Assembly (NCBI GenBank): GCA_017439425.1
Contig: JAFSJE010000016.1
Coordinates: forward strand, 1 to 45,320
Direction of reading: 5' to 3'
DNA from: Oscillospiraceae bacterium
GTDB taxonomy: Bacteria > Bacillota > Clostridia > Oscillospirales > Oscillospiraceae
DNA: 45,320 nt
Shown: one piece after another, positions 1 to 7,576 of the stretch
Numbering within the stretch: position 1 is the first letter of the stretch
How the letters are laid out: each line of letters opens with the position of its first letter
The notes under the pieces: generated by a model
The model's database searches: none
What the model was told of the DNA's origin: nothing
The model's input: only the letters and a program-made list of their open reading frames with translations
Made by a program: the position numbers and the translations under genes

Positions 1-476
1 GTGACAACAGTGACCTTCTCCTCGTCCTCGCCTATCTCATAGACGTCGACGATATTACCTGCGCGGAGAACGCTTGCGATACCGGCTGAGGCTGTGGGAA
101 ATGCGATAGTTACAAGGCATCTGCCGGAGCTTATGCCCTTTGTCTTTGCTTCCTCAAGCTCGCTATACGCTTCTTCCGTCATTATTCTGTCGCTCCAAAG
201 AAACTCTCCTGCGTAGAGCTGCTGGCTTGCGACCTTGCCGACCGCTTCATCGGCGGTAAGCACTACTTTCTTAGATAGGCTGTTGCCGTTAGTCTCTGCG
301 GTTGTGAGCATAGCTCGCGTTATAACTGTGCCGGTGGGTATATCCTGCGCGACTCGCACAACGCTTACTGTCTCAGCCTGCGAGCGATACACCCACGGCA
401 AAACACCGAAGGCAATCACCGCCGCCAGCAAGATGCACACAGCGCCGAGAAACGCTTTGCTTTTGAGTAGTTTCAA
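1..476 (-). CDS. SAF-domain / CpaB-like protein (partial, runs off the left edge)
   Basis: The reading frame is open from a TTG start at 476 to the window edge, about 158 residues, so the C-terminus is missing. The N-terminus has one membrane segment (about residues 9-27). It is followed by a SAF-like region containing AQDIPTGTVIT and, later, AVGKVASQQLYAGEFLW, which is how Flp-pilus assembly protein CpaB/RcpC begins. The start is supported by a purine-rich GAAGGGAAG about 6 bases upstream, and the gene begins 17 bases after parB ends, so it is probably co-transcribed with parA and parB. CpaB proteins act in Tad-type pilus secretion. Here, beside partition genes, a role in a mobile element's surface or secretion apparatus is an inference. 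Confidence 0.72.
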   Translation of the reverse strand, partial: MKLLKSKAFLGAVCILLAAVIAFGVLPWVYRSQAETVSVVRVAQDIPTGTVITRAMLTTAETNGNSLSKKVVLTADEAVGKVASQQLYAGEFLWSDRIMTEEAYSELEEAKTKGISSGRCLVTIAFPTASAGIASVLRAGNIVDVYEIGEDEEKVTVV

Positions 477-492
477 TTATTCTTCCCTTCTT

Positions 493-1431
493 TCATCGGG
501 CGTCCGCCCTGTCTCGCTGTCGCTCTCGGTACTGTTTGTAGTAATCCAGCGCCTTGAGGACATATTCTTCGGTCTGTCGCGGCGTGATATTTTCCGGCAG
601 ATAAGGCCGCAGCTTGTCTGCCCTGATTGAGAACTTCTCCTTTTGGTTCGGTTTTGCCTCGCACATGATATTGAGGATAGCATCCTCATTGAGCTGCCCG
701 CGTTCTGACATATTGCGCATCTTGATCGCCTGCACATGCGACGGCGTTGCGTCCTCGTAGGAGATTGTTTCGAGCAAAGCATCCTGTTCTTTTTCAGAAA
801 GGTAACTCAGCTCAACTGCGGGACGGAGCGCGATTTTACCATCGTCCACAAGATTGAGAAGCCCCGGACGGAGATTTGTAAGACGGATATAGCGGCGAAT
901 TTGTTCTCTACTTTCGCCGATTTGATTTCCGAATTCCTCATTTGAACGCAACTTTGACACCACTGGTGTCGAAGTTAAATCTGTCCGTTTCCCTTGCCGA
1001 TTCATCGCATCAAGTCTCATTTTGTACGCCTTAGCTTTCTCGCTTGGAAGTATCTCCGACCTCTGATAATTTGATTCCACCATAAGTACAATAGCCTCGT
1101 CCTTTGTAAGCTCCTTCACTTCCGCCTTGACAGTCTCCAACCCGGCAATCTCACAAGCTTTCTTGCGGCGATGCCCGGATACCATTTCATATCGCCCGTC
1201 ATCCTTTTTACGAAGCGTGACCGGAGTAATTACGCCGTTCAGCTTTATGCTCTCCACAAGCCTGTCCATATCCTCATCCAGTCTCACCTGATAAGGGTGG
1301 TCGGGGAAATCGTCTATCTCGCTAATGGGGATGTTATAGATTTTTGGGAGCTTTCTCTCTTCGCGCGACTTGCCGTCCATAAAAAGCTCATCGTAAGCGC
1401 TCTTCAGGCCGAGGTCTAACTCTTTCGCCAT
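493..1431 (-). CDS. ParB/Spo0J-family partition protein
   Basis: A 312-residue ParB-type DNA-binding protein. After about 35 variable residues comes the ParB N-terminal domain, with HPYQVR (about 46) and the characteristic VSGHRRKKACE (about 83-93). The central helix-turn-helix region contains ESREQIRRYIRLTNL. The C-terminus is basic and helical. The ATG has a good AGGAGGTG site and lies inside the 3' end of parA (44-base overlap), so the pair is translationally coupled. ParB proteins bind parS-like centromere sites and stimulate ParA ATPase. The divergence from chromosomal Spo0J and the neighbouring CpaB-like gene suggest it belongs to an integrative or conjugative element. Confidence 0.9.
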   Translation of the reverse strand: MAKELDLGLKSAYDELFMDGKSREERKLPKIYNIPISEIDDFPDHPYQVRLDEDMDRLVESIKLNGVITPVTLRKKDDGRYEMVSGHRRKKACEIAGLETVKAEVKELTKDEAIVLMVESNYQRSEILPSEKAKAYKMRLDAMNRQGKRTDLTSTPVVSKLRSNEEFGNQIGESREQIRRYIRLTNLRPGLLNLVDDGKIALRPAVELSYLSEKEQDALLETISYEDATPSHVQAIKMRNMSERGQLNEDAILNIMCEAKPNQKEKFSIRADKLRPYLPENITPRQTEEYVLKALDYYKQYRERQRDRADAR

Positions 1432-2209
1432 CGGAAAGCACCTCCTTTACAAGGTTTTCATAGGCTGCCGCAACCTTTCCGCGACCGTCATGCTCGAATA
1501 TGCTCTTTCCTTCGAGGCTCGTCTCAGCCGCTCTCACAGAGAAGGGTATCTCCGTATCAAAAACGCGGAGCATATTACCGGTCTGACGAAGCGCTGAGAT
1601 AATGGACTTCGCGTTATTTGTTCTTGAGTCCACCATCGTAAGAAGTACACCGTCAATGCGAAGATTCGGGTTTATCTGCCGCCGGACTTTTGCTATTGAA
1701 CCCATAAGAAGCGATAAGCCCTTTGTCGATAGATAGCTCGCCTGTGTTGGGATTATAACCCCATCTGCGGCTGCAAGGGCGTTGATGGTCATCAGGCCCA
1801 GCGACGGCATACAGTCTATGAGTATATGATCGTACTTAGCTTTAAGCGGCTCAAGCGCTTCTTTCAGTACAAACTCACGGCTCATTATGTTCGTAAGACC
1901 GACCTCAAAGCCGGACAGTTCGATATTTGCCGGTAGAAGATCGACGCCTTCTTTGTGATGAATGATGCCTAACCCCTCGGGAGGCGGCTTCTCCTCTATA
2001 ACACTCTGCAAGAGCTCAGTCAGCGTCGCATCCAGTTCATCCGGCGTTTTGACACCGAGGCTGACCGTTAGGCTCGCCTGGGGATCAGCGTCCACAAGCA
2101 GAACTCTTTTCCCTGCTCTGGCAAGTCCCACGCCAAGGCTGACTGTGGTAGTGGTTTTCCCGACTCCACCTTTTTGGTTTGCTATTGCGATTATTCTGCA
2201 ATCAGTCAA
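1388..2209 (-). CDS. ParA/Soj-family partition ATPase
   Basis: A 273-residue ParA ATPase. The deviant Walker A motif NQKGGVGKTTTT (about residues 11-22), DADPQASLT (about 41-49) and the Walker B-like ILIDCMPSLG are all present. The start is a TTG at 2209, preceded by GAGGAGG with 8 bases of spacing; no ATG fits as well. ParA partners the overlapping parB gene. The full-length, motif-complete sequence suggests an active partition system. It lies next to a 50-residue gene and behind a hairpin that could attenuate transcription entering parA. Confidence 0.93.
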   Translation of the reverse strand: MTDCRIIAIANQKGGVGKTTTTVSLGVGLARAGKRVLLVDADPQASLTVSLGVKTPDELDATLTELLQSVIEEKPPPEGLGIIHHKEGVDLLPANIELSGFEVGLTNIMSREFVLKEALEPLKAKYDHILIDCMPSLGLMTINALAAADGVIIPTQASYLSTKGLSLLMGSIAKVRRQINPNLRIDGVLLTMVDSRTNNAKSIISALRQTGNMLRVFDTEIPFSVRAAETSLEGKSIFEHDGRGKVAAAYENLVKEVLSDGERVRPRPEERLR

Positions 2210-2244
2210 ATTGTTTTCCTCCTCTCAAAGTAATGTAGATATGC

Positions 2245-2280
2245 AAAAAGGCACTCTCAGATTTCTCTAAGAGTGCCTTT
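2245..2280 (-). terminator. Hairpin terminator between the 50-residue gene and parA
   Basis: An 11-base perfect inverted repeat (AAAGGCACTCT, with AGAGTGCCTTT as partner) around a 12-base loop. On the minus strand it is followed by TTTTTG. It lies after the small gene and just before the parA ribosome binding site, so it could end or attenuate the upstream transcript. Confidence 0.7.
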
Positions 2281-2296
2281 AAACACCGTTATTAAG

Positions 2297-2449
2297 TTAT
2301 CCTGCGAGCTTCACAAGCATTTCATCAACAGCATCGGTATATTTTCCCTCTTCGATCAGCTTATTCCGAAGCATAAAAAGGCTTTCGATTATAGTTCGGA
2401 TTTCCTTTGAAGTAACTTCCAGGTAAAACTTCTTTTTGTTCCAAAACAT
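2297..2449 (-). CDS. Small conserved-looking protein, 50 residues
   Basis: A 50-codon frame starting MFWNKKKFYLEVTSKE and ending VDEMLVKLAG. The ATG follows a near-perfect GAGGAGG site with 7-base spacing, and an intrinsic terminator follows the stop. The composition (basic N-terminus, then an amphipathic helix with IIESLFMLRNKLIEEGKYTDA) looks like a genuine short protein. Similar short proteins are, to my recollection, frequent in Clostridia mobile elements, but I know of no assigned function. It overlaps the end of a longer frame in another phase (2361-2630). Confidence 0.7.
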   Translation of the reverse strand: MFWNKKKFYLEVTSKEIRTIIESLFMLRNKLIEEGKYTDAVDEMLVKLAG

Positions 2450-2630
2450 TATATCGCCTCCTCGAAGAGATTATCTCACCAATTAGTGTTAATCTCAAAT
2501 GTGTGAAGCTCTTATCTAAGAGCCCGAAAGATTCTTCTCGGGCTTTTAGATAAATATGATATGCTATTTGTCCTCTCACGTCCCGCATATCTAGGGACTC
2601 ATAAGGTGCTCGGTTGCGATCCGATAACAT
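2361..2630 (-). CDS. Possible 89-residue protein overlapping the 50-residue gene
   Basis: A frame starting MLSDRNRAPYESLDMRD, with a textbook GGAGGTGA site 7 bases before its ATG. The first 60 or so residues look protein-like. The C-terminal 30 residues overlap the better-supported small gene in a different phase. A strong hairpin (2512-2553) lies inside it. It could be a real short gene, a leader peptide, or a gene whose original stop has been lost. No family recognised. Confidence 0.35.
   Translation of the reverse strand: MLSDRNRAPYESLDMRDVRGQIAYHIYLKAREESFGLLDKSFTHLRLTLIGEIISSRRRYNVLEQKEVLPGSYFKGNPNYNRKPFYASE
2512..2553. other. Long hairpin, possible regulatory RNA structure
   Basis: A 42-base near-perfect inverted repeat. 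The arm TTATCTAAGAGCCCGA is matched by the complement of TCGGGCTTTTAGATAA, with one G.T pair or mismatch. It has no long T-run on either strand, so it is not a clear terminator. It falls within the doubtful 89-residue frame and about 60 bases upstream of the 50-residue gene, where it could act as a leader structure. Confidence 0.5.
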
Positions 2631-2990
2631 AGGATTCTCACCTCCGCCGGGAACACCGCCGGCCGCCATCGCTTCGATGACGGAAGTATCATTATTCCCC
2701 CACATCTGTCATTGCCACCACCGGTTGCTGTCCGGCTTTCGATGTCTAAGCTTTATCGCTCGCTTCCTCATGGAAGGTCTTGGCGCGCCTACATCAACAG
2801 CTTGAGGTTTCCCTCGATGCGGGTTTTTCCCATATGAGTGATATTGGTTTTTCAAGGTTCGACCAAGAGTCTCTTTTGAAGCCCTCCACTTTCGAGGCAA
2901 CGAGAAGGGCCAAAAACGGACATTTTTTTAAAACTTTTTTGTTTTTGTAGGATTGCACAATTTTCACCTCCCAGTTTTTGTGCGATGTTA
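2631..2990. other. Gene-poor stretch between the mobile element and ppdK
   Basis: About 360 bases with no convincing gene. Two minus-strand frames (up to 103 residues) lack good ribosome binding sites and familiar composition. The right part (about 2930-3000) is T-rich on the plus strand. This is where the junction between the left mobile element and the core chromosome should lie, but I could not identify an attachment site. Confidence 0.4.
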
Positions 2991-3003
2991 CAGTGTTTTT
3001 AAA

Positions 3004-3043
3004 GTAAAAAAGCCCCTGTGTGACTTTTACATCACACAGGGGC
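3004..3043 (-). terminator. Intrinsic terminator of ppdK
   Basis: A perfect 12-base stem (GCCCCTGTGTGA with TCACACAGGGGC) around an 8-base loop, followed on the minus strand by a T-run. It lies about 70 bases past the ppdK stop. Confidence 0.92.
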
Positions 3044-3110
3044 ATAATTAATTGAATTGTCATCTTCGCTTTTTGCCTGAGATGGCAATCAGCAAAGTGC
3101 AGCAATCAAA

Positions 3111-5753
3111 TTATTGACGCGGATCGCGGATAGCGGCCTGAGCAGCAGCGAGACGCGCGATGGGTACGCGGAACGGGCTGCAGGAAACATAGTCGAGGCC
3201 GATCTTGTGGCAGAACTCGACAGAGGCGGGGTCGCCGCCGTGCTCGCCGCAGATACCGACGTGGAGCTTCGGATTTACGGGTCTGCCGAGCTGGATCGCC
3301 ATCTTCATGAGCTTGCCTACGCCGATCTGGTCGAGCTTGGCAAACGGATCGTTCTCGAGGATCTTTGCGTCATAGTAAGCGCCGAGGAACTTACCGGAGT
3401 CGTCACGGCTGAAGCCGTAGGTCATCTGGGTAAGGTCGTTGGTGCCGAAGCAGAAGAAGTCTGCGTTGGCTGCGATTTCGTCAGCGGTGAGAGCGGCGCG
3501 CGGGATCTCGATCATGGTGCCGACCTCGTACTTGAGGTCGATGCCGGCTGCCTTGATCTCCTCGTCAGCGGTCTCAACAACGATCTTCTTTACAAACTGG
3601 AGCTCCTTGACCTCGCCGACAAGCGGGATCATGATCTCGGGCTTAACAGTCCAGTCAGAGTGCTTCTTCTGAACGTTGATAGCGGCGCGGATAACGGCAC
3701 GGGTCTGCATCCTTGCAATCTCCGGGAAGGTGACGGCAAGACGGCAGCCGCGGTGACCCATCATCGGGTTGAACTCGTGGAGGCCCTGGATGATGGCCTT
3801 GATAGCCTCAACGCTCTTGCCCTGAGTCTTGGCAAGAAGCTCAATTTCCTCCTCGGTGGTCGGAACGAACTCGTGGAGAGGAGGATCGAGGAAGCGGATG
3901 CAGACGGGGTTGCCCTCAAGAGCCTCATAGAGCTTCTCGAAGTCGCCCTGCTGATAGGGAAGGATCTTTGCAAGAGCCGCCTCACGCTCCTCAACAGTGT
4001 CGGAGCAGATCATCTCACGGAAGGCTGCAATTCTGTCAGCCTCGAAGAACATATGCTCGGTACGGCAGAGGCCGATGCCCTCAGCGCCAAGCTCGCGAGC
4101 CTTCTTTGCGTCGCGCGGAGTGTCGGCGTTGGTGCGAACCTTGAGCACGCGGTACTTGTCGGCAAGAGCCATGATTCTGCCGAACTCGCCGGCGATCTCA
4201 GCGTCAACGGTCTTGATAAGTCCGTCATAGATGTTGCCGGTGGAGCCGTCGATGGAGATCTCGTCGCCCTCGTGGAAGGTCTTGCCTGCGAGGGTGAACT
4301 GCTTGTTCTCCTCGTCCATGATGATATCGCCGCAGCCGGATACGCAGCAGGTACCCATTCCGCGGGCAACAACGGCGGCGTGGCTGGTCATACCGCCGCG
4401 GACGGTAAGGATACCCTGGCTTACCTTCATGCCGGTGATGTCCTCGGGGCTGGTCTCGAGACGTACGAGAACGACCTTCTCGCCTCTCGCTGCCCAGGCC
4501 TCTGCGTCCTCAGCGGAGAAGACGATCTTACCTGCAGCAGCGCCGGGGGAAGCGCCGAGGCCCTTGCCCATAGGAACGGCTGCCTTGAGCGCGGCGGCGT
4601 CGAACTGCGGGTGGAGAAGGGTGTCGAGGTTTCTCGGGTCGATCATAAGAACTGCCTTCTTCTCGTCGATCATGCCCTCGTCAATGAGGTCGCAGGCGAT
4701 CTTGAGAGCAGCCTTTGCGGTACGCTTGCCGGAGCGGCACTGGAGCATATAGAGCTTGCCGTTTTCAACGGTGAACTCCATATCCTGCATATCACGGTAA
4801 TGCTCCTCGAGGGTTGCGCAGACCTCGATGAACTGCTTATAAGCCTCGGGGAACTTGTTTGCCATCTCGGTGATGGGCATCGGGGTGCGAACGCCTGCGA
4901 CGACGTCCTCGCCCTGAGCATTGGTAAGGAACTCGCCCATGAGCTTCTTCTCGCCGGTGGCGGGATCACGGGTGAAGGCAACGCCGGTGCCGGAATTCTC
5001 GTTGAGGTTTCCGAATACCATCGGCATTACGTTGACAGCGGTACCCCAGGAATAGGGGATATCGTTATCACGGCGATATACGTTAGCGCGGGGGTTATCC
5101 CAGGAGCGGAATACTGCGCGGATAGCTTCGTAAAGCTGAACCTTCGGGTCGGAGGGGAACTCCTCGCCGATCTTGTCCTTATACTCAGCCTTGAACTGCT
5201 TTGCAAGCTCCTTGAGGTCTGCGGCGGTGAGCTCGACGTCGAACTTGACGCCCTTCTCCTCCTTCATCTTGTCGATGAGCTGCTCAAAGTACTTCTTGCC
5301 GACCTCCATAACGACGTCGGAGAACATCTGGATGAAGCGGCGATATGAGTCATAGACAAAGCGCTCGAACTTGGGGTCGGGGTTGCCGGCGATCATAGCG
5401 GCAACGACGTCGTCGTTAAGACCGAGGTTGAGGATGGTGTCCATCATGCCGGGCATAGAAGCGCGGGCGCCGGAACGGACGGAAACGAGAAGAGGATTCT
5501 TGAGGTCGCCGAACTTCTTTCCGTTCAGCTCCTCCATCTTGGCGACGTACTCCATGATCTGTGCCATGATTTCATCGTTGATCTTGCGGCCGTCATCATA
5601 ATACTGGGTGCAGGCCTCGGTGGTGATGGTAAAGCCCTGGGGTACGGGAAGTCCGATGTTGGTCATCTCTGCGAGGTTTGCTCCCTTTCCGCCGAGAAGC
5701 TCACGCATGGTTGCGTTGCCCTCGGAGAAGAGGTAAACGTATTTCTTGCTCAT
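3111..5753 (-). CDS. ppdK: Pyruvate, phosphate dikinase
   Basis: An 880-residue cytoplasmic enzyme interconverting pyruvate + ATP + phosphate and phosphoenolpyruvate + AMP + diphosphate; full length for the family. The N-terminal ATP-grasp domain includes GGKGANLAEM (about 21-30) and SVRSGARASMPGMMDT. The phosphohistidine swivel domain carries GGMTSHAAVVARGMG, with the catalytic His near residue 458 and the usual regulatory Thr before it. The C-terminal PEP/pyruvate barrel has GICGEHGGDP with the catalytic Cys. The ATG has an AAGGAGG site. It is a single-gene unit with its own sigma-A promoter and terminator. In anaerobic Clostridia this enzyme often replaces or complements pyruvate kinase. 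Confidence 0.98.
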   Translation of the reverse strand: MSKKYVYLFSEGNATMRELLGGKGANLAEMTNIGLPVPQGFTITTEACTQYYDDGRKINDEIMAQIMEYVAKMEELNGKKFGDLKNPLLVSVRSGARASMPGMMDTILNLGLNDDVVAAMIAGNPDPKFERFVYDSYRRFIQMFSDVVMEVGKKYFEQLIDKMKEEKGVKFDVELTAADLKELAKQFKAEYKDKIGEEFPSDPKVQLYEAIRAVFRSWDNPRANVYRRDNDIPYSWGTAVNVMPMVFGNLNENSGTGVAFTRDPATGEKKLMGEFLTNAQGEDVVAGVRTPMPITEMANKFPEAYKQFIEVCATLEEHYRDMQDMEFTVENGKLYMLQCRSGKRTAKAALKIACDLIDEGMIDEKKAVLMIDPRNLDTLLHPQFDAAALKAAVPMGKGLGASPGAAAGKIVFSAEDAEAWAARGEKVVLVRLETSPEDITGMKVSQGILTVRGGMTSHAAVVARGMGTCCVSGCGDIIMDEENKQFTLAGKTFHEGDEISIDGSTGNIYDGLIKTVDAEIAGEFGRIMALADKYRVLKVRTNADTPRDAKKARELGAEGIGLCRTEHMFFEADRIAAFREMICSDTVEEREAALAKILPYQQGDFEKLYEALEGNPVCIRFLDPPLHEFVPTTEEEIELLAKTQGKSVEAIKAIIQGLHEFNPMMGHRGCRLAVTFPEIARMQTRAVIRAAINVQKKHSDWTVKPEIMIPLVGEVKELQFVKKIVVETADEEIKAAGIDLKYEVGTMIEIPRAALTADEIAANADFFCFGTNDLTQMTYGFSRDDSGKFLGAYYDAKILENDPFAKLDQIGVGKLMKMAIQLGRPVNPKLHVGICGEHGGDPASVEFCHKIGLDYVSCSPFRVPIARLAAAQAAIRDPRQ

Positions 5754-5797
5754 AAGCGCTTATTTCCTCCTTGGTTAATTATTTGTTTAACAGAATT

Positions 5798-5826
5798 ATT
5801 ATACCAATGTTTAGTTCTCTTTGCAA
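5798..5826 (-). promoter_or_regulatory. Sigma-A promoter for ppdK
   Basis: On the minus strand TTGCAA and TATAAT are separated by exactly 17 bases, about 45 bases upstream of the ppdK start. Confidence 0.8.
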
Positions 5827-5838
5827 TAAAAATAATAA

Positions 5839-7185
5839 TTATTTTCCGACGCAAAAGCGCGAGAAGATATCGTGAACAACGTCGTCGGTGACCCTTCTTC
5901 CGGTCATCTTCGCAAGGGATGCGGCGGCGTCCTCAAGCTCGGTGAGAACGGCGTCGGGCGTAAGTCCGAAGTCAAGCCCCTCGATCGCCGCGCCGAGCGC
6001 TCTTTGAGCCGCGCTCACAGCCTCAAACTGCCGCGCGCTCGTTATCATAACCGCGGTTTTATCCCTCGCCGTAAATTCACCCTTCACATATTCCGAGAGT
6101 GCGTCAAGTCCTTCTCCGGTCTTGGCGGAAACCTCAAAAACAGGAACATTTTCCGGCAGTTCAAGCTCTAAAACGCGGTTTTTATCGCTTTTATTCACAA
6201 GTGCCACCGCTTTTTCCGCATTCATGAGATGCTCCGCCGTTGCCTCGTCCTCTTTTGTGAAGGGCTCCGAGCCGTCGAAAACTCCGATAACCAGCGCCGC
6301 GCTCTTCGCCGCGCGCTCGCTTCTGAGAACACCCTCTCGTTCGATTTCGTCCTCGGTATCTCTGAGTCCGGCGGTGTCAGTAAGCCTCAGCGCAACTCCG
6401 CCGAGCGTGGCAACCTCCTCTATCGTGTCGCGCGTCGTTCCCGCCTTCGGCGTAACTATGGCGCGGTCAAAGCCCACAAGCGCGTTCAGAAGCGAGCTTT
6501 TGCCGACGTTCGGCCGCCCGATAAGCGCGCAGGGCACGCCGCTCTTCAGGTATCTGCCGCCGTTTTCAAAGCTTTCGGCGAGGGAATCAAGAGTCTTTTC
6601 CGCGTTTGCGAGCGTTTCGCGCTTCTCCGCAAGCACAAAATCCGGAGTTTCATCGTCCGGAAAGTCTATCGTAACCTGAAAATCCGATATTATGTTAACT
6701 ATTTTCCCGTAAATATCATCAATTTTCTCAAAAACCGCGCCGCCAAGCTGCTTTGCGGCCTCTTTAGCGGCGGAAATGCTCTCCGCGTCGATGAGATCGA
6801 CGACAGCCTCGGCGCCGGTGAGATCCATCTTTCCGTTGAGAAAGGCTCGCTTCGTGAACTCCCCCGCCTCAGCCTGCCTCGCGCCGAGCTTGAAGAGCGT
6901 TCTGAGCGCCTCTCCGAGCACTACAGGCGAGCCGTGGCACTGAAACTCCGCGGTGTCCTCGCCGGTATAGGAGGCGGGCGCGCGGGAAACTGTGCAGAGG
7001 CAGTGGTCGATGACTTCGCCGTCAGAGTTCAAAAATTCTCCGAAATACAGCCTTTTCGGCTCCAAAGAGCGTGCTTTTGTCCTGAAAACCCGCTCCGCAA
7101 GCTCTATCGCCCGATCTCCGGAAACTCTCACGATTCCGATGGCGCTGCGCTCATGGCCCGTTGCGATGGCGGCGATTGTGTCCAT
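5839..7185 (-). CDS. mnmE: tRNA-modifying GTPase MnmE
   Basis: A 448-residue GTPase that, with MnmG, builds the cmnm5 modification on wobble uridine of certain tRNAs. The N-terminal folate-binding domain is followed by a helical region and an embedded G domain: GRPNVGKSS (about 223-231), DTAG, NKSD. The protein ends in the diagnostic CVGK. A longer in-frame start exists about 180 bases upstream, but the ATG at 7185 has GGAGGT 7 bases before it and gives the normal family start (MDTIAAIAT). It follows the small membrane-protein gene, with a GC-rich hairpin between them. Its usual neighbours mnmG and rsmG are not in the window. Confidence 0.97.
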   Translation of the reverse strand: MDTIAAIATGHERSAIGIVRVSGDRAIELAERVFRTKARSLEPKRLYFGEFLNSDGEVIDHCLCTVSRAPASYTGEDTAEFQCHGSPVVLGEALRTLFKLGARQAEAGEFTKRAFLNGKMDLTGAEAVVDLIDAESISAAKEAAKQLGGAVFEKIDDIYGKIVNIISDFQVTIDFPDDETPDFVLAEKRETLANAEKTLDSLAESFENGGRYLKSGVPCALIGRPNVGKSSLLNALVGFDRAIVTPKAGTTRDTIEEVATLGGVALRLTDTAGLRDTEDEIEREGVLRSERAAKSAALVIGVFDGSEPFTKEDEATAEHLMNAEKAVALVNKSDKNRVLELELPENVPVFEVSAKTGEGLDALSEYVKGEFTARDKTAVMITSARQFEAVSAAQRALGAAIEGLDFGLTPDAVLTELEDAAASLAKMTGRRVTDDVVHDIFSRFCVGK

Positions 7186-7203
7186 AGTGTACCTCCGTTC
7201 AAT

Positions 7204-7235
7204 AAAAACAGGGCGGGCACAGAGACCCGCCCCCA
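7204..7235 (-). terminator. GC-rich hairpin upstream of mnmE, copy of a dispersed repeat
   Basis: A GGGCGGG / CCCGCCC stem around a short loop containing TCTCTGTG, followed on the minus strand by TGTTTTTATT. It could terminate or attenuate the glyS-ltaS-like transcript before mnmE. The hairpin is nearly identical to one at 24715-24737 downstream of the serpin gene. Confidence 0.65.
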
Positions 7236-7237
7236 GG

Positions 7238-7576
7238 TTACTCGCTGAAAGCAAACTGATTCTCGTTAAAATAGTGGATAACGGCAAAATGAAGCTTCTG
7301 AACGCTCTCCTTATCGCCGGAAACTGCGATAACGCCGCTTCTGACCTCGCAGGCAACGCCCTCAAGTCCCATCTTCGGGATAAGGCGCTCTTTTACCTCA
7401 TCGCACAGCTCGTCGATGTGCTGAGAGTAGTATTCGCGGCTCTCGGCGGGCGTGTAGCCCTCGACCGCAACGCCCTTTACGGTGAAAAGCATAATTGTTA
7501 CGATTATGAACAGTCCGAGTATAACCGCGGCGCCGGCGGGTCTTATCCACTTTACAAAGCTCTCGCCCGCGTTCAT
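7238..7576 (-). CDS. Small single-pass membrane protein, function unknown
   Basis: 112 residues. A short N-terminal segment precedes one membrane helix (about residues 14-34, AAVILGLFIIVTIMLF). The rest is a soluble domain of about 75 residues with no motif I recognise. The start overlaps the stop of the upstream LTA-synthase-like gene by 4 bases (ATGA), indicating translational coupling. By position it could be an accessory to that membrane phosphotransferase, but this is inference only. Confidence 0.8.
   Translation of the reverse strand: MNAGESFVKWIRPAGAAVILGLFIIVTIMLFTVKGVAVEGYTPAESREYYSQHIDELCDEVKERLIPKMGLEGVACEVRSGVIAVSGDKESVQKLHFAVIHYFNENQFAFSE

Noticed and set aside
2709-3105. Two minus-strand frames of 63 and 103 codons
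   Set aside because: Poor or missing ribosome binding sites, overlapping phases and no recognisable protein features.
3114-5348. A 744-codon open frame on the plus strand opposite ppdK
   Set aside because: A mirror frame caused by biased codon use in ppdK; no ribosome binding site or family resemblance.
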